Assembly (NCBI GenBank): GCA_026874595.1
Contig: CM049310.1
Location: 29,373,058-29,437,057 of the forward strand
Source: Sipunculus nudus
Taxonomy: Eukaryota; Annelida; Sipuncula; Golfingiida; Sipunculidae
Direction of reading: 5' to 3'
Length of the DNA: 64,000 bases
A program made the position numbers and the translations under genes. The notes below the pieces were generated by a model. The model made no database searches. It worked only from the letters and a program-made list of their open reading frames with translations, and was not told the DNA's origin. Below are positions 24,596 to 37,286 of the stretch, piece after piece. Within the stretch, counting starts at the first letter, position 1, and every line of letters begins with the position of its first letter.

Positions 24596-26372
24596 TTTAA
24601 TATTAAATGCTGATTAGTATCTTGCGTAGAGGTTATAAAGGAGACTTGATCAGTCGGCTGTGATGTCCTTACATGGATCATGGTCTTCTCCAAATTAACC
24701 TTCAGTATATCCCCTCCAGACAGATTAGGAGATAAGGATTGAGCACAACCAGCCATGAGTCAGTCCGCAGCAGGTTATAAGTGGTCACCATGGATACACT
24801 TTAACAGCATCAGTATGATTATGAGGGCATAACCTTGCAGGGAATAATGAAAAAAAAAGATATATATTTAACATCATACTTATTGCTTTATAGCAGAAAA
24901 ACCATATATGATATTTTATATTTTGACACTGCCCTGCAGGTTGAGTTGGTTTGTATTTTCTCTCCCCGTTTCTGTCATCAGGGTTAACTTTGTGTCTCTG
25001 CGTGGTTAATGAGCCTCATCATAACTCAACATTAACACTCCACCTGACTGTCCTAACATAAATACTGTGAAAATCTGTGCAAGTTTCATGAGGAGATAGG
25101 TCACCACCATGGGTATTTTATGTACTAGCTGACTTGCCATGCTCTTGTTTTCAGTGCTAATGACACCTTTCACCAGCCGACAGGTTTTGCGTAATGTTGA
25201 GGAAATAAACTGTACACTCAGCTTTTGTTATGGCAAGTTTATGGTGTCAGTCAAGTTTATTAGGCCAATACCTACTTCTATGTAGTTTACTTCTAGGAGT
25301 CAAACAGTCAGATTATAAATAAATAAGCAGTGGTGGTTCCAGAGGGGGTCTGGCCCTACCCCTTTGTCAGCTGCCATAAATTTGAGTTACTGGTTTCAAC
25401 CAATTTTTTAGGCCTAACTTCTTCCCTCCCCCCCCCCCCCCCCAACTTTCGTGCTCACTAGTCTTTCTGGCTAAGACACTCCTTCCAGGATCTTGGGTCT
25501 ACCACTGATAAGATTTTCTTTGGCATCTATTGCTGGAATGGACAGTAATATCTAAGGTCTGCCAGTGTCAAGCCCTAACTATAAATCCAAGATAAGCATT
25601 ATTATGTCCAGACAAGCAGAGCTGACAGTAACAGCTGAGTTGTCAAAATGTCCAGGTCAATGCAGAAGTTGCAGTTTTGCCTTATATATAATTTTTTTTT
25701 TCATGATGAAAACATGAACATGTTTTCTTTCTTGCCAGTTAGACATATATTATGAGTAGGTAGATGCCATATGGTGTAGGTGTAAACTAAGATCATCACT
25801 GTAAAAAATAATTTATGACTCATGTCAGCACTCTGTACTGTGGCTTAATAATTCATATTCTTGTTGTACATGGCCTGAATTATAGGAACATGACATTGAC
25901 AGGTTGAAGGCTCCAGTCCTATATAGTGCTTTAGTTCTGATGTGATTTATATTTTACAGGGAGTGTACTATTTGAGACTGGATGTGTGACCTGTAACCAT
26001 AGTATTCATGCAGGCTCACACATGTATCAGACAGTTCATGGGACATGACCAAGTAAACAAAATCATGTCCAGAAGCTAATTAAGTCATGTTTATGAAAAA
26101 ATTTGACGACAGGAAAGTTGATGAAGTGGTTGCTCAGATCAGCCAGTGTCTCTGACAGTGTGTGTGTTTTAGAACCTACTATCCTTGGCCAGAAAATACT
26201 GATATAAATACATCATTATTAAACATTACCTGTTGAACTGTCAGGCTGCAATAGAACTTGATTTTTTATCTACATTTATGTAGCCTATGATAACAAGGTC
26301 AACTTCACAAGCTGTGGAGATACTATATATGTTAGATACAGAGTATCACAAGGGAATTGCAACTGAAAAGAA
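24596..26372. other. Unassigned DNA with poly-C run
   Basis: No supported gene. A poly-C run of about 15 bases lies near 25429-25443. A minus-strand frame at 24526-24756 starts MAGCAQSLSPN and contains a good GTAAGG donor-like site, but no homology or upstream acceptor supports an exon. Confidence 0.4.
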
Positions 26373-27920
26373 AAAAAAAAAGAAATATATTTTCTCCCTT
26401 AACAAGAGGATTGCTGAAGCTAGAGATTTTTTGTCAGGGATGTAACATTATTGAATCAAGATTCAATTGAATACCCAAAATTAGTTCTGAATTTTTAAAA
26501 TTTTATAAGTTATTAGTATAAATATAAAATTAGTACCTTAAATTTTGCTCAACTTTGACCATGGCATGTTTGTTTTCTGTGAGCACTGTTGATATAATTT
26601 TCATATCATGCACACATAAAGATTTCAGCTTTTTAGTTTAAAAAGCTGAAAGAAATTGGCCAAAAATTGTAGCTTTTATTAATGTTTTTATGAGACCATG
26701 TCAGACCTTGGCTCTCTGTAGCACCTCTTGAGTCACCTGTATGTTGACCTTGTTGAACTTTCAGCAAATTATGCATGCTTGAGGCCAGGCATAAACTGGG
26801 GCTCCAGGCAGCTTATTATATAATGGCCAGCCACAGTTGATCCAGGTGTCCAACCCAACTCATCTAGTAGTTTTAGCCAACAACTTAACAATAAACAATA
26901 AATTAATAAATTTTTATTGTTTTTTTAATAACAAATTAAAGAAAAATAGAAAAGGAATTTGTTAGTTGATAATAACAGGAAATATAATATAAGAATCTTG
27001 TATCGATGGATAGAAGGTCACGTATTCCAAATAACACCATGCAGTCACCTATGGTATTTTTCAGTTCAATTTTAATGATAAAAAAGTAAATCATATTATT
27101 CATTACTAATCATTAGGGATCATATGAAGGAAATTAATGATAGACAAAGATGCAGTTGATAATATTATTATCTAGATTCCTACTGTGTCTATAGTTAGTA
27201 CATTGATGTGAAATTAGTCCAAAATGAATATATTACATTTTTTTTTTAATATAAATAAAAGCCATAAAACCAGGTACTTATGATCATTATTTAAATGTGT
27301 GAATTTTGTATATTCTGGATTCTCAACATCATTGTTTGTTGAAAACTGAATAAATACCAGACATGGTGCGAATACTTTGCAATTGTATTTAAACACGAAT
27401 ATGAATATGTTCTCCATTATAAAATTTCTTTCATAAGAATGGGAATTCAGGTAAAAATGAAAGTATATGAATACCAGTGCAAATACTTTCAAAATGTATT
27501 AATGAATGCATTCATGAATATATTCTTTAATATTATTTTAATAATCATTTCAGTTATATTTTATTTGAAAAAAAATCATACTATTCTCTTATTATTTTTT
27601 ATAAAAATTATATTTGGGACAAAATTTGTAATTTTTTTAATAAATAGTTAAACTCTTATATTATATGTTCTGCTTATAAGTTATATGGCCAAGTCAAAAT
27701 CTGTGTGACAATCGCACTCCATTTGTTAATAAAATGAATGAAATTAATCCTCTTTCCTGTCTCCAAAGGTACTATCAAAATCATACATAAGCTAAACAAC
27801 AACAACTCATAATACAGCTTATTTTTATTACCACATTAAACCAGCATGTGCGTCATTTCTAAATCATATTTTTTATCATATATAACAGCTGAGCGCCGTA
27901 ACCCATAGGTCCCTTGTTTT
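26373..27920 (+). mobile_element. 5'-truncated HINE-like element, subfamily 3
   Basis: Nearly collinear with 50660-52203, including ACATCATTGTTTG, AATGGGAATTCAGGTAAAAA and the tail CAGCTGAGCGCCGTAACC, then CATAGGTCCCTTG. The head, (CCGT)n tract and first module are absent. The break at about 26373 follows a poly-A tract. Confidence 0.8.
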
Positions 27921-29255
27921 TATCTGCTAGGAACCTTGGTGCTGCAAGACATAAGCTGCATCGTAAAACCTGCCCACTGGCAGAACTTCTAATTCAGGAT
28001 GAGCAACCAGATGCTGATCTCTTCTGAGGTCAACCAATCATGGCACGGAGATTTAAATTTCGGCTCAGCTTCTGATATTTGTCCTAATTCTTAACAAGAT
28101 TCGATCTCTGACATTTACCGGTACTCTAAATTAAATTAGGAGCAGGTGACAGATTCTCAACAAGGAGGTTTTGATTCCACCTGACACGTGTCTTTTATCA
28201 ACCAAAATACAATACAGAAAGCAATATGATTGTAAGAAAATTCAGACAAGACCTACAAAAAAGCGCAAACACTACTAAACTAATTTTTACAAAACTTTGT
28301 GGAAGGTGGGCTATAGGCCCCAGACAGTCCCCTTTAAAATATGGTGCTAATCTGTACAGAGAGGTACCTGGTCAGTGGGGTTGTCTGGCTCAGTTGAAGT
28401 ATGCACTCAATAGAATGCCTGTAGTAGTTGACTTTAATATGAGTCCACTATCACTGACATTGATTGATATCGACCCTACTACACACTGTTACCCTGACTT
28501 AAACAATACAATTAGTCCAGTATGGACAGTGTTATCGGGAATTTTAGTGGTTGATGTTCATGTTACAAGTAATCACTTATTCATAAAATCACCTTGGTAT
28601 CAGATTAGAAAAGCTAATTATAGTAGCAGAACATTTTTGTGCAGCCTTGATTAGATATGTTAATTAAGACTTGAGAAGCGATATACAAGCTGCAAATAGT
28701 TCAAACCCTGGTGAACGTGCATTAGTGTACATGGATTACACAGCTAGTTATAATAACTAATAAAATGCATGCTTCATGGCTTGGATGGTTGTGTTTAGGC
28801 TACTTCAACACCCCCCCCCCCCCCCCCCCCCCAAGCCACACCAGGGATCAAACCTCTTGGTCGCAAGCGGAAAGAGCTGTGCATTTTACCCCCAACTGTC
28901 CCAGCCAGAACATTGACAAATGGAGGAAACTGACCGTGATTTTTCCCGATTCTCCTGACAGATTAGCAGTGTTTTGTTGTCATAATCATAAACCTGTACC
29001 AATGTATTTATGAAATTTTTCAGCCCTTGTATCAGTTTCCTTACAAGCAATATATCCTTCAGACATCTGATTTATTACATGTAAGCTTTGGTGAGTTTCC
29101 ACATCTGACTTTTGATGTCTAGCTTTAATCCAGTACCCACATCTGACTTTTGACACCCATGTTTTGAATCTATATTAAAGAAACAGTGGTACCGGTAGCT
29201 ACTGAAAAAGGTTTCCAACAATGTTAGAAATGAATCTCTCATTCTCTTATATGTG
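27921..29255. other. Unassigned DNA with a 142-codon frame and a poly-C run
   Basis: The frame at 28226-28654 (plus) contains KLCGRWAIGPRQSP and PWYQIRK, with no recognised domain. Its length is close to what chance gives in this base composition. A 22-base poly-C run lies at 28811-28832. No gene is called. Confidence 0.4.
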
Positions 29256-30243
29256 CAGGGAAATAAGACATGGTGATACTGTAATGGAAATAACACATAT
29301 TGATACTGTTTGGGGATTAAAGAATGATGATACTGTGATTAGTATAGAATATGATGATACTCTGAGGGAAATAAGAGATTGATGATACTCTGAGGGAAAT
29401 AACACATATTGATACTGTGAGGGGAATAAGTCATGATGATACTGTGATGGATATAAAATGTGATGATCCTCTGAAGGAAATAAGACATGAAGATACTGTG
29501 AGGAGAATTAGGCATGATGGTACTGTGAGGGATATAAGATGTGATGATACTCTGAGGGAAATAAGAGATTGATTATACTCTGAGGGAAAAAAGACCTGAT
29601 ACTGTTGGGGGAATAAGTCATGATGATACTGAGATGGAAATAAAATATGATGAAGGAAATAAGACATGAAGATACTGTGAGGAGAATTAGGCATGATGGT
29701 ACTGTGAGGGATATAAGATGTGATGATACTTTGTGGGAAATAAGAGATTGATTATACTCTGAGGGAAATAAAACATGATACTGTTAGGGGAATAAGGAAT
29801 GATGATACTGTGATTAGTATAGAATATGATGATACTCTGAGGGAAATAAGAGACTGATGATACTCTGAGGGAAATAACACATATTGATACTGTGAGGGAT
29901 ATAAAATATGATGATACTCTGAGGGAAATAAGAGATTGATGATACTCCGAGGGAAATAACACATAATGATACTGTGAGAAGAATAAGAAATGATGATATG
30001 CTGAGGGATATAAGACATGATGATACTCTTAGAGAAATAAGACATGATAATACTGAGAGGGAAATAAGACATGATGATACTCTGAGGGAAATAACACATA
30101 ATGATACTGTGAGAAGAATAACACATAATGATACTATGAAGGGAATAAGGCAAGATGATACTCTGAGGGATAAAAGATATGATGATACTCAGAGGGATAT
30201 AAGAGATTGATGATACTGTGAGGGAAATAAGACATGATGATAC
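29256..30243. repeat. 27-bp minisatellite, about 36 copies
   Basis: Unit GATGATACTCTGAGGGAAAT followed by AAGACAT, with variants (ACTGTGAGGGATATAAG, AACACAT). Since 27 is divisible by three, frames stay open on both strands: a 165-codon minus frame (29752-30249) and a plus frame repeating the nonapeptide RDIRHDDTL (29974-30210). This is more likely a by-product of the period than a gene. Confidence 0.9.
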
Positions 30244-30266
30244 TAACACAAATCAGCTGAGGTTCA

Positions 30267-30524
30267 ATGCAATTGGACCCAAAGCAGCAGAGAAGTCATC
30301 AGGACAGCATGACTACAAAGATGGCTGATTACAGTTGGATGCTTCAAGGGATACAAACTATTATAAATCATCCAAATACACTTGCAGGCTTTGTAATTTA
30401 TGGTGTCATTGAATATCTGATGCTGTTCGCCTGTGCACTGTGTAGATTATGGCAGGTGATTACTTTCCCGATTGAACAGACCTTAGTCGCTGTCAGATAT
30501 TTCACTGGCTGTCACACAGAGTAG
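30267..30524 (+). CDS. Small unidentified membrane-protein-like frame (possible exon)
   Basis: An 85-codon frame directly after the minisatellite. A likelier internal start is the MADYSW methionine at 30321 (67 residues). It contains one clear hydrophobic helix (LAGFVIYGVIEYLMLFACALC) and a cysteine near the end. No family is recognised. There is no splice evidence, so it could be a chance frame; the base composition is slightly richer in GC than the flanks. Confidence 0.25.
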   Translation: MQLDPKQQRSHQDSMTTKMADYSWMLQGIQTIINHPNTLAGFVIYGVIEYLMLFACALCRLWQVITFPIEQTLVAVRYFTGCHTE

Positions 30525-31164
30525 GACAATGTGACTGGAGTCAAAATAGCCAGTTAATTTTTTTGATATTTTTATAAAGTTAAAAGTGGAAAACATATAA
30601 CAATTCAGTTGATGCTTTCATGGTTCTGACTGCCTTTTCATTGGTTTGTACTGGATCATGTGCTTTAAACACAGCTGACTGATTGTTTCCTGAAATACTG
30701 ATGTTCTTCCAACTATCTGTCCTGTTTTTAGCGAAAGATGGCAGATGTCTGTACTGTGAAATGCTGAACAGCAAACTGATATTTGTAGAACAAATTTATT
30801 GGTTTTATTGCCTTGCATTCCTTCATCTAAGATATACCAATATATACCATATGTAAGTAAAAATCATTTCTCCCAGGCCCAACTTGAAGCACCTGAACCC
30901 CATGGCTCACAGGTCACTTGTTTAGAAAACAAATTAATAAAACCATTAACTCCTGTTTGGGTTTTATATAAAAAAACTGCTTCATACATACTGGTAGTAT
31001 AAACTAGTATTATTTAAATCAAATGCATCAATGGAAGCCCATGTTATGGCAGTCTGGAAGGCTTCTTACATACATATTCATAATATCAGTTGAAAAGGAA
31101 AGTTCTTTAAAATTAGATTATTGCAATGTACTCTTGCGTTGAATGCTGTAATAATTTATAAATT
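30525..31164. other. Unassigned DNA, possible HINE tail remnant
   Basis: At about 30892-30921 the sequence TGAACCCCATGGCTCACAGG, then TCACTTGTTT, resembles a decayed HINE tail. Otherwise nothing is recognised. Confidence 0.35.
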
Positions 31165-31464
31165 GACTCTCAAGTATACAGAATATTAACCTAATAAACT
31201 AACCATTAGTCTAAGTTCTACTTAAACATAATATCAACTCAATACACTAACCACTAGGCTACATCCTACTTAAATATAATATTAACTCAATAAACTGACC
31301 ATTAGGATAATTCCTACTAAAACATAATATTAACTCAATAAACTAACCATTAAGATAAGTCCTACTAAAACATAATATCAACTCAATAAAATAACCATTA
31401 GGCTAAGTCCTAATTTAACAAAATATTAACTCAATAAACTAACCAATAGACTAAGTCCTACTTG
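31165..31464 (+). repeat. 48-bp minisatellite, left part
   Basis: About six units of TAACCATTAGGCTAAGTCCT followed by ACTTAAACATAATATTAACT and CAATAAAC. The array is interrupted at 31465 by the inverted HINE-like element and resumes after it. Confidence 0.85.
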
Positions 31465-34400
31465 AAAACAAGGGACCCATGGGTCACGGCGCTCAGCTGA
31501 TCGTGATTGGACTATAAATGTTTCTCCACTGTGATACTATATCGAGTCAATAAAGCTTATGAATATCATGGACATGTTGGGCTATTATAAAGGAATGTAA
31601 TGTAATATGTAAGTAAATGATAAATGAAATTACCTGACTGATGTATTAATAGAGTAAAATATAGTGGTTTATTTTTTATTTATTTAGGAGGGGTTGAAAA
31701 TTGTGATATATTTGAGCAAATATGAATGCAATGACAGCAGTAATAAGCAGTAGTAGAATGATGATAAGGCTATTTGTTGAAGGATCTTAAGTGTATGGTA
31801 GTCTGCAAGCTTTCAATTTGACAGATATGATGTTATGATTAACTATGCTGATGAAGTGATTTATGAATTTGTGACTGTATGACACAATATCTCTTTAGTC
31901 TTGACAAGGTACATTATTGTGATGCCCACTATGTCTACATATTATACAATATTGACATAATTTCTGGCATGTACATAGGTACCTATGGACGAATAGTTAT
32001 ACAAAATATTAAAGTATGAATATATCTGATTCATCTTGTTCTTGCTTACTGAGGCTGACTTTGGGATGGGGTTCGGAGAAGGGAAAAGTGAGGGCAGCAC
32101 AAAGGTGGATGTAGAAATATTCTATTGTAATGTTTTTTATTTATATAAGAATATGAAAAGCTAAAAGGAAAGGGGCCCTCCTACTTGGTTATAGTAAAGT
32201 TCTAAATATATGATTGCAAACTAATACTCTGACAAGACTGTCATGAAGAAAAACAGTAAAAGTTTTTAGATACTGTGATGCATATGAAAATTTACAGATG
32301 AACAGGCAAATGGACAGAATGGACTAATACCTTTATTTCACTTTCAAGGGAATAATGCATTTAAGTTTATATATAATCCTATTTTTTAAGTTAATATATA
32401 TAAGCCTATTTTTTTTAAGCATATCCACTTTTTCCATTAAGAAGTTTTTATCTGAATCATTTTTTTATTAACAGGTTTTATAAATTTTTGATAAAAAAAA
32501 ACTGAAAATATAAGTTAAAATTATTAGAATTGTTGCAAAAGTTGCAATCATTATATATACAGAGTAAAAAACTGAAACTATAAGTTAAAATATTAGAATT
32601 TTTGCAAAAGTTGCAATCATATTGGGTCATATTATGCATACACATATATTTTATTATTTTAAAATAATAAATGTTTTAACTGAATTTAAAAGAAAATAAT
32701 GCCACAACATGGCATCTACAAGAATATTCCTTGAATCACTATTAAAAAGTTTTGCACATTGGAGTTTTCAGTACATGCTTAATTTTATTCACCAAAATAA
32801 AATAAAAGATTCAGTAAATTTGATAAAATAAAACATCTTTTCAAATAAAGTATACACACTGTTGGTTGAATGAGGGACAAACAATATCATTGTGCTAATT
32901 ACTATCCCAGTTTTAATTTATTACTGGAATTAATAGTCAATTTCACACCTGGTGAAGTTTTTACTCTTCTGAAGTAAGGAATTACTTATCTGATGAACAT
33001 TCACACTTTCATAGCAATACACCACTTTGTGGACACAATTAAATGTACACTTTATTCATTGTAACCCTGGTGGTACAATACAAAATCTAAAATGTAGCAT
33101 AGCCTAGAATAAGAATGAATCAAATACAGAAAATAATAACATTCATCTAGTTTATGCACCATCTTGGGGGGGGGGAGTGCAGGGCAGAGGGGAAGCCTGC
33201 TGGAAGTGACCAAGCTTAGCCAAGGCAAGCTGCCTGGGGTGGGTTACATAATGCAAGTGAAGGCTGTACTACTAGGTGGGCTACATGTAAACAACACTTG
33301 ACATGGTGTATGAAAATGTGAATAAAATGTATTCTTTCCAATCAATTTCTTTGAAATTTCAGATTTTAAAAGATTAAATCCTTATGTATATATGCTGTGA
33401 AAATTAAATCAACAGTGTCAAAGTTGGACAAAATTTAAGGTATTGATTTTTTATTTATGCTAATAACTTGAAAAATTTGCAAAATTCAGATCTAATTTTG
33501 GGTAAACAATTGAATCTTGATTAAATAAAGTTATATTCCTGAAAAAAAGTCTCTAGGTTCAGCAATTCTCATGTTAGGTGAGTAAATATATTTCCTGATT
33601 TTTAAAAAACTGCATTATATTTTGGCCCATAACTTCAAAATAATACCCAATACTGACCTAATTTTTGGTATGTTCATAGAAAATGTATGAAAGAATTTGA
33701 ATACTAAATATGATCAAAAACAGATCAGTGGTTTTTGTTATTATAGGCAGCCTTGAAGTGTAACAATGGCTTTTTTATGGAAAACGGAGGTTTTTTTCCT
33801 TAATAATTCGAAGGAACGAAGTCCTAATGATCCAATTTTCGGTATGGTAGGAGATTTTGGGGACATCTAAAATTATGCCAACAGCCTGGGGAGCATAGAG
33901 ATGTGCACTGAATGACCTACAGTCATAAAAGTGATATGCTTGACAATGTAAGGGAATACAACAAGAGCCTCCAATAAAATTCAATAACTAGCCTAATTTT
34001 GCAGCTTTTATTTTCAAATTTCAGATTTTAACAGATTAAATCCTTATGTGTACATGCTGTGAAAATTAAATCCACAGTACTTACAGGAAAAAAACATGCC
34101 GTGGCCAAAGTTGGGCAAAATTTAAGGTACCAATTTTATATTTTTGCCAATATTTAAAAAAATTTAACAGATTTTGAACTAATTTTTGGTATACAATTAA
34201 ATTTTGATTAATTAAAGTTGTATTACTGAAAAAAAAGTCCCTACCTTTAACACTTTTGGTCTTGAGTGACCAAATATCTTCCTGATTTTTTTACAAAGTC
34301 CATTATGTTTGGGCCCATAACTTTTTTAAATTAAATAATACTGACTTAATTTCTTGCATGTACATAGGAACTATATAGAGGAATATTTATGGTAAATATG

Positions 34401-34687
34401 AAGAAAACCAGATGAGTGGTTTTGATATTAGGCAGTCCTGAAGTGTAAAAATAGATTTCTAATAAAAAATTGAGGTTTTTCCTTAATATTTCAAAGGAAC
34501 GAAGTCCTATTGACCCAATTTTCGGCATGGTAGGAGATTTTTGGGACATCTAACTGTATGCTGAATTTCAGATTCATAGGTCCAATGGTGTCAAAACGTG
34601 CCAGTCTTACAGACGGACAGACGGACGGACGACGGACAATGGACCACGACTATAGCTCAGATGACTATAAGTCATCTGAGCTAAAAA
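31465..34687 (-). mobile_element. Full-length HINE-like element, subfamily 1, inverted
   Basis: A close reverse-complement copy of 8481-11640 over its whole length. On the plus strand it opens with the tail (ACAAGGGACCCATGGGTCAC, GGCGCTCAGCTG) and closes with the (ACGG)n tract and a perfect head palindrome (AGCTCAGATGACT-ata-AGTCATCTGAGCT, about 34654-34682). It has the same two ~690-base modules. It is slightly longer because of small AT-rich insertions (near 32390-32420 and 32530-32580). No coding capacity. Confidence 0.85.
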
Positions 34688-34790
34688 TCATAAACCTTAC
34701 ATCCTAACCATTAGGCTATGTCCTTTAAAAAAATGATCCAATATCCTAACCATTAGACTTAGTCCTACTTAAAATTTTAACTCCCTGTAA
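34688..34790 (+). repeat. 48-bp minisatellite, right part
   Basis: Two diverged units (CCTAACCATTAGGCTATGTC and CCTAACCATTAGACTTAGTC) continue the array seen before 31465. This shows that the element inserted into a pre-existing tandem repeat. Confidence 0.75.
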
Positions 34791-35323
34791 CTTAATTTGC
34801 CCACCAGTGAGTGTACCCTTTACCTTCATTTATAAGTCCTCTGCTTATAATGGTCTTGAGTTCTCACAAGTATTATTGCTGAATAATCAATAACTTACAG
34901 GGAGACAGCCTGGAGTAGTCCTACAGTAGGATTAAATTGATAATGTTGAGAGGAGAGTAATGGCTGCTCCTAGCAGATTAGGTACACACATCAGTGTTTA
35001 ACCAAATAGATACAGAGCTCTTAGCTCTTAAAAGGAAATCAATATATAAAATTATATAACATAATAATCAATATAATTTGATGACGTGTGTGTGTGTGAG
35101 TTATATTGGTATGCACAAGTTAAACATTTAAAACCAAGGCTTTTCTGACATAGAAAAATTTCTATGACTTTTACTATTGATTATCTTTCATGTAACAGAA
35201 CTCCTGTTTGCTTCACTTGCATTTTACCAATATTGCTATTACCTGTTTCAAACAGATCTTGGCTTGAAATCAATGATATTATTTCATTTATAAGCCAGCA
35301 CCTCTCTCATAGAGGTTACTTAT
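34791..35323. other. Unassigned DNA
   Basis: Nothing recognised apart from a short (TG)n tract near 35087-35097. Confidence 0.45.
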
Positions 35324-36136
35324 ATAGCTCAGCTGACTTAATTTCTGTCATGCTGAGTTATAGCAATGGGTCTTTGCTTTCTTCTCTCCAGTCAGCTGTT
35401 AGCAGGGCATAAATTATAACTGTTTGTTCCAAACATTTCTAACTCAAAGTGAGGGATGTCCTGGTGTAATCTCACTGGAAAACAAAAATTTGGTCACCAT
35501 GACCTATATTGTACAAGTCATGCAGCAAAAAAAAAAGAATTTGAGCATTTGAAAAGTCGGACTCTTCTGAGTGTTCTAGATTGTTGAACAGACATCCACA
35601 AAAGGACCTTAAATTGAATAAATGTACCACAGTTATACATATGTACCTGTAAGCATATTAATTCATATATAGTTGGCTCAACTATTTCAAGACGAAAGTT
35701 CCCTGGAGATTTTACATTTCACTACAATTTGCTTATTTGATAAAATTAATTTAACAGCTCCAATCTCTCAACAGTTAATGCTTTTATTTACTGTGTTTTT
35801 CCATCAACAAGTGGCCCCACCTATACGTATTCACCATTATATTATACATTCAACCTTATCCATCTGTTAGCAGGGCAGAAAATGTAACCATTAGACCTAG
35901 AAAATTCTTGCTCAAATCAAGACAGATCTTGAATAAAATGTGCACTCCTGAAAATAGGTCACCATGATTTTGTGTACTTGAAAGTCAGACCCTTCTTAGT
36001 TTACAAAGCTGTTGAAATAAAAATTCACAATTGGATCATAAAGTTTAGTTATTAAACCTCATCTAACAATTGTAAATGTAAGGCTAAAATGTCATATTAT
36101 TCCGCTGAACATCATCACCTATGGGTCACCTGTTCG
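35324..36136 (+). mobile_element. Short diverged HINE-like element
   Basis: Head TATAGCTCAGCTGACTTAAT...CATGCTGAGTTATAGCAATG and tail CCGCTGAACATCATCACC, then TATGGGTCACCTGTT. Inside are two diverged modules, each starting GTTAGCAGGGCA (about 35397 and 35866) with GGTCACCATGA. These modules resemble those of the 13.8-kb element. The tetranucleotide tract is lost. Confidence 0.65.
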
Positions 36137-37286
36137 TTTTACTTCTGTTTGTGCCACATCTCCAGTTCACTCTTATATTTTTACATTTGACTATGAGAAC
36201 ACGAGGGTATTTCTGTCACACGTATCCATTAACAACAACAGCAGCACACCTGTAGCCATCTCCATGGACATTCTAAATTCACTACACCTCACGACCTACC
36301 TCCAACACTTACAAAAATCATAAGGTTAAGGCAAAAAAAAAAGTATGGTTCTCAAAGACTTTTTTTCAGAAACCAGTGCAGGTGGGCGATGTTTAATTTT
36401 TTATTTTTTGTGTATGTTTCGATAAAAGTGTCAAATGAACAATGAATGGCATGAAATTAACAGAATTTTTTTTGTGAAACAGGTAAGAACACTACATAAC
36501 AAAGGAAATCTTATCAAAATTGTATTATCTTATCTTCTTGAAATATGAAAATGAAAATAAAAATTTTCAATGCGGGGGGGGGGGGGGGGGGGGTTAAAAT
36601 TGACGCAGGCAGTGCCTGAGCACTATAGCTTTTATTTTTTTCTGGCCTTAGATTTTGTTTTTTTTTTTCATTTTTTTTTATATCGATTGATGATGATATT
36701 TGGAAAAATGAAAAATGGAAAATTATTACCTGTCCTTGTGAAAATCAACACACTTAGGCTTTTCTGTTACAATCTTGCTGAAGAGTGTAAATTTGGAAAT
36801 CACTTAGTAATACTAATGTGGTAATTAGAAAATTGGGGGAATACTACTTGTGCCCCCCCCCCCCCCACCCACACACACTCCTTAGGATCCACCATTGGAG
36901 ATTCCAAGATATTCTTACCAGTAGATTTCCTGTGCATGCAGTATTTATGAAGCATAATTCTTAGAAGAAAATATGTTTTCATTGAGGTCACCATCACTGT
37001 AGACATTAACACCTTAGTTACTTAATGTTGCATGTGTAATCATGTCTGCATGTCTATCATTAATTTACCTGCATATATGGCATTAACTGCAGCTTCCCAA
37101 CTTAATTTTAATTTTCCTGCATCTTTACCTTTTAACTGCATTAAATTTGGATCAGACTGAACATGATAATGTTAATAAGTGATAATTTCAGCAAGGTCAG
37201 TTTTTCTGCTACCTGTAAATTAACTGATTTAATTATGCATATGATTAAGCATGGTGCTTGAGGCATACAGATTACATATCATTTTT
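36137..37286. other. Unassigned DNA with poly-G and poly-C runs
   Basis: A 20-base poly-G run at about 36574-36593 and a poly-C run at about 36852-36866 lie ~270 bases apart. On one strand they are complementary and could pair. No exon or element is recognised. Confidence 0.5.
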
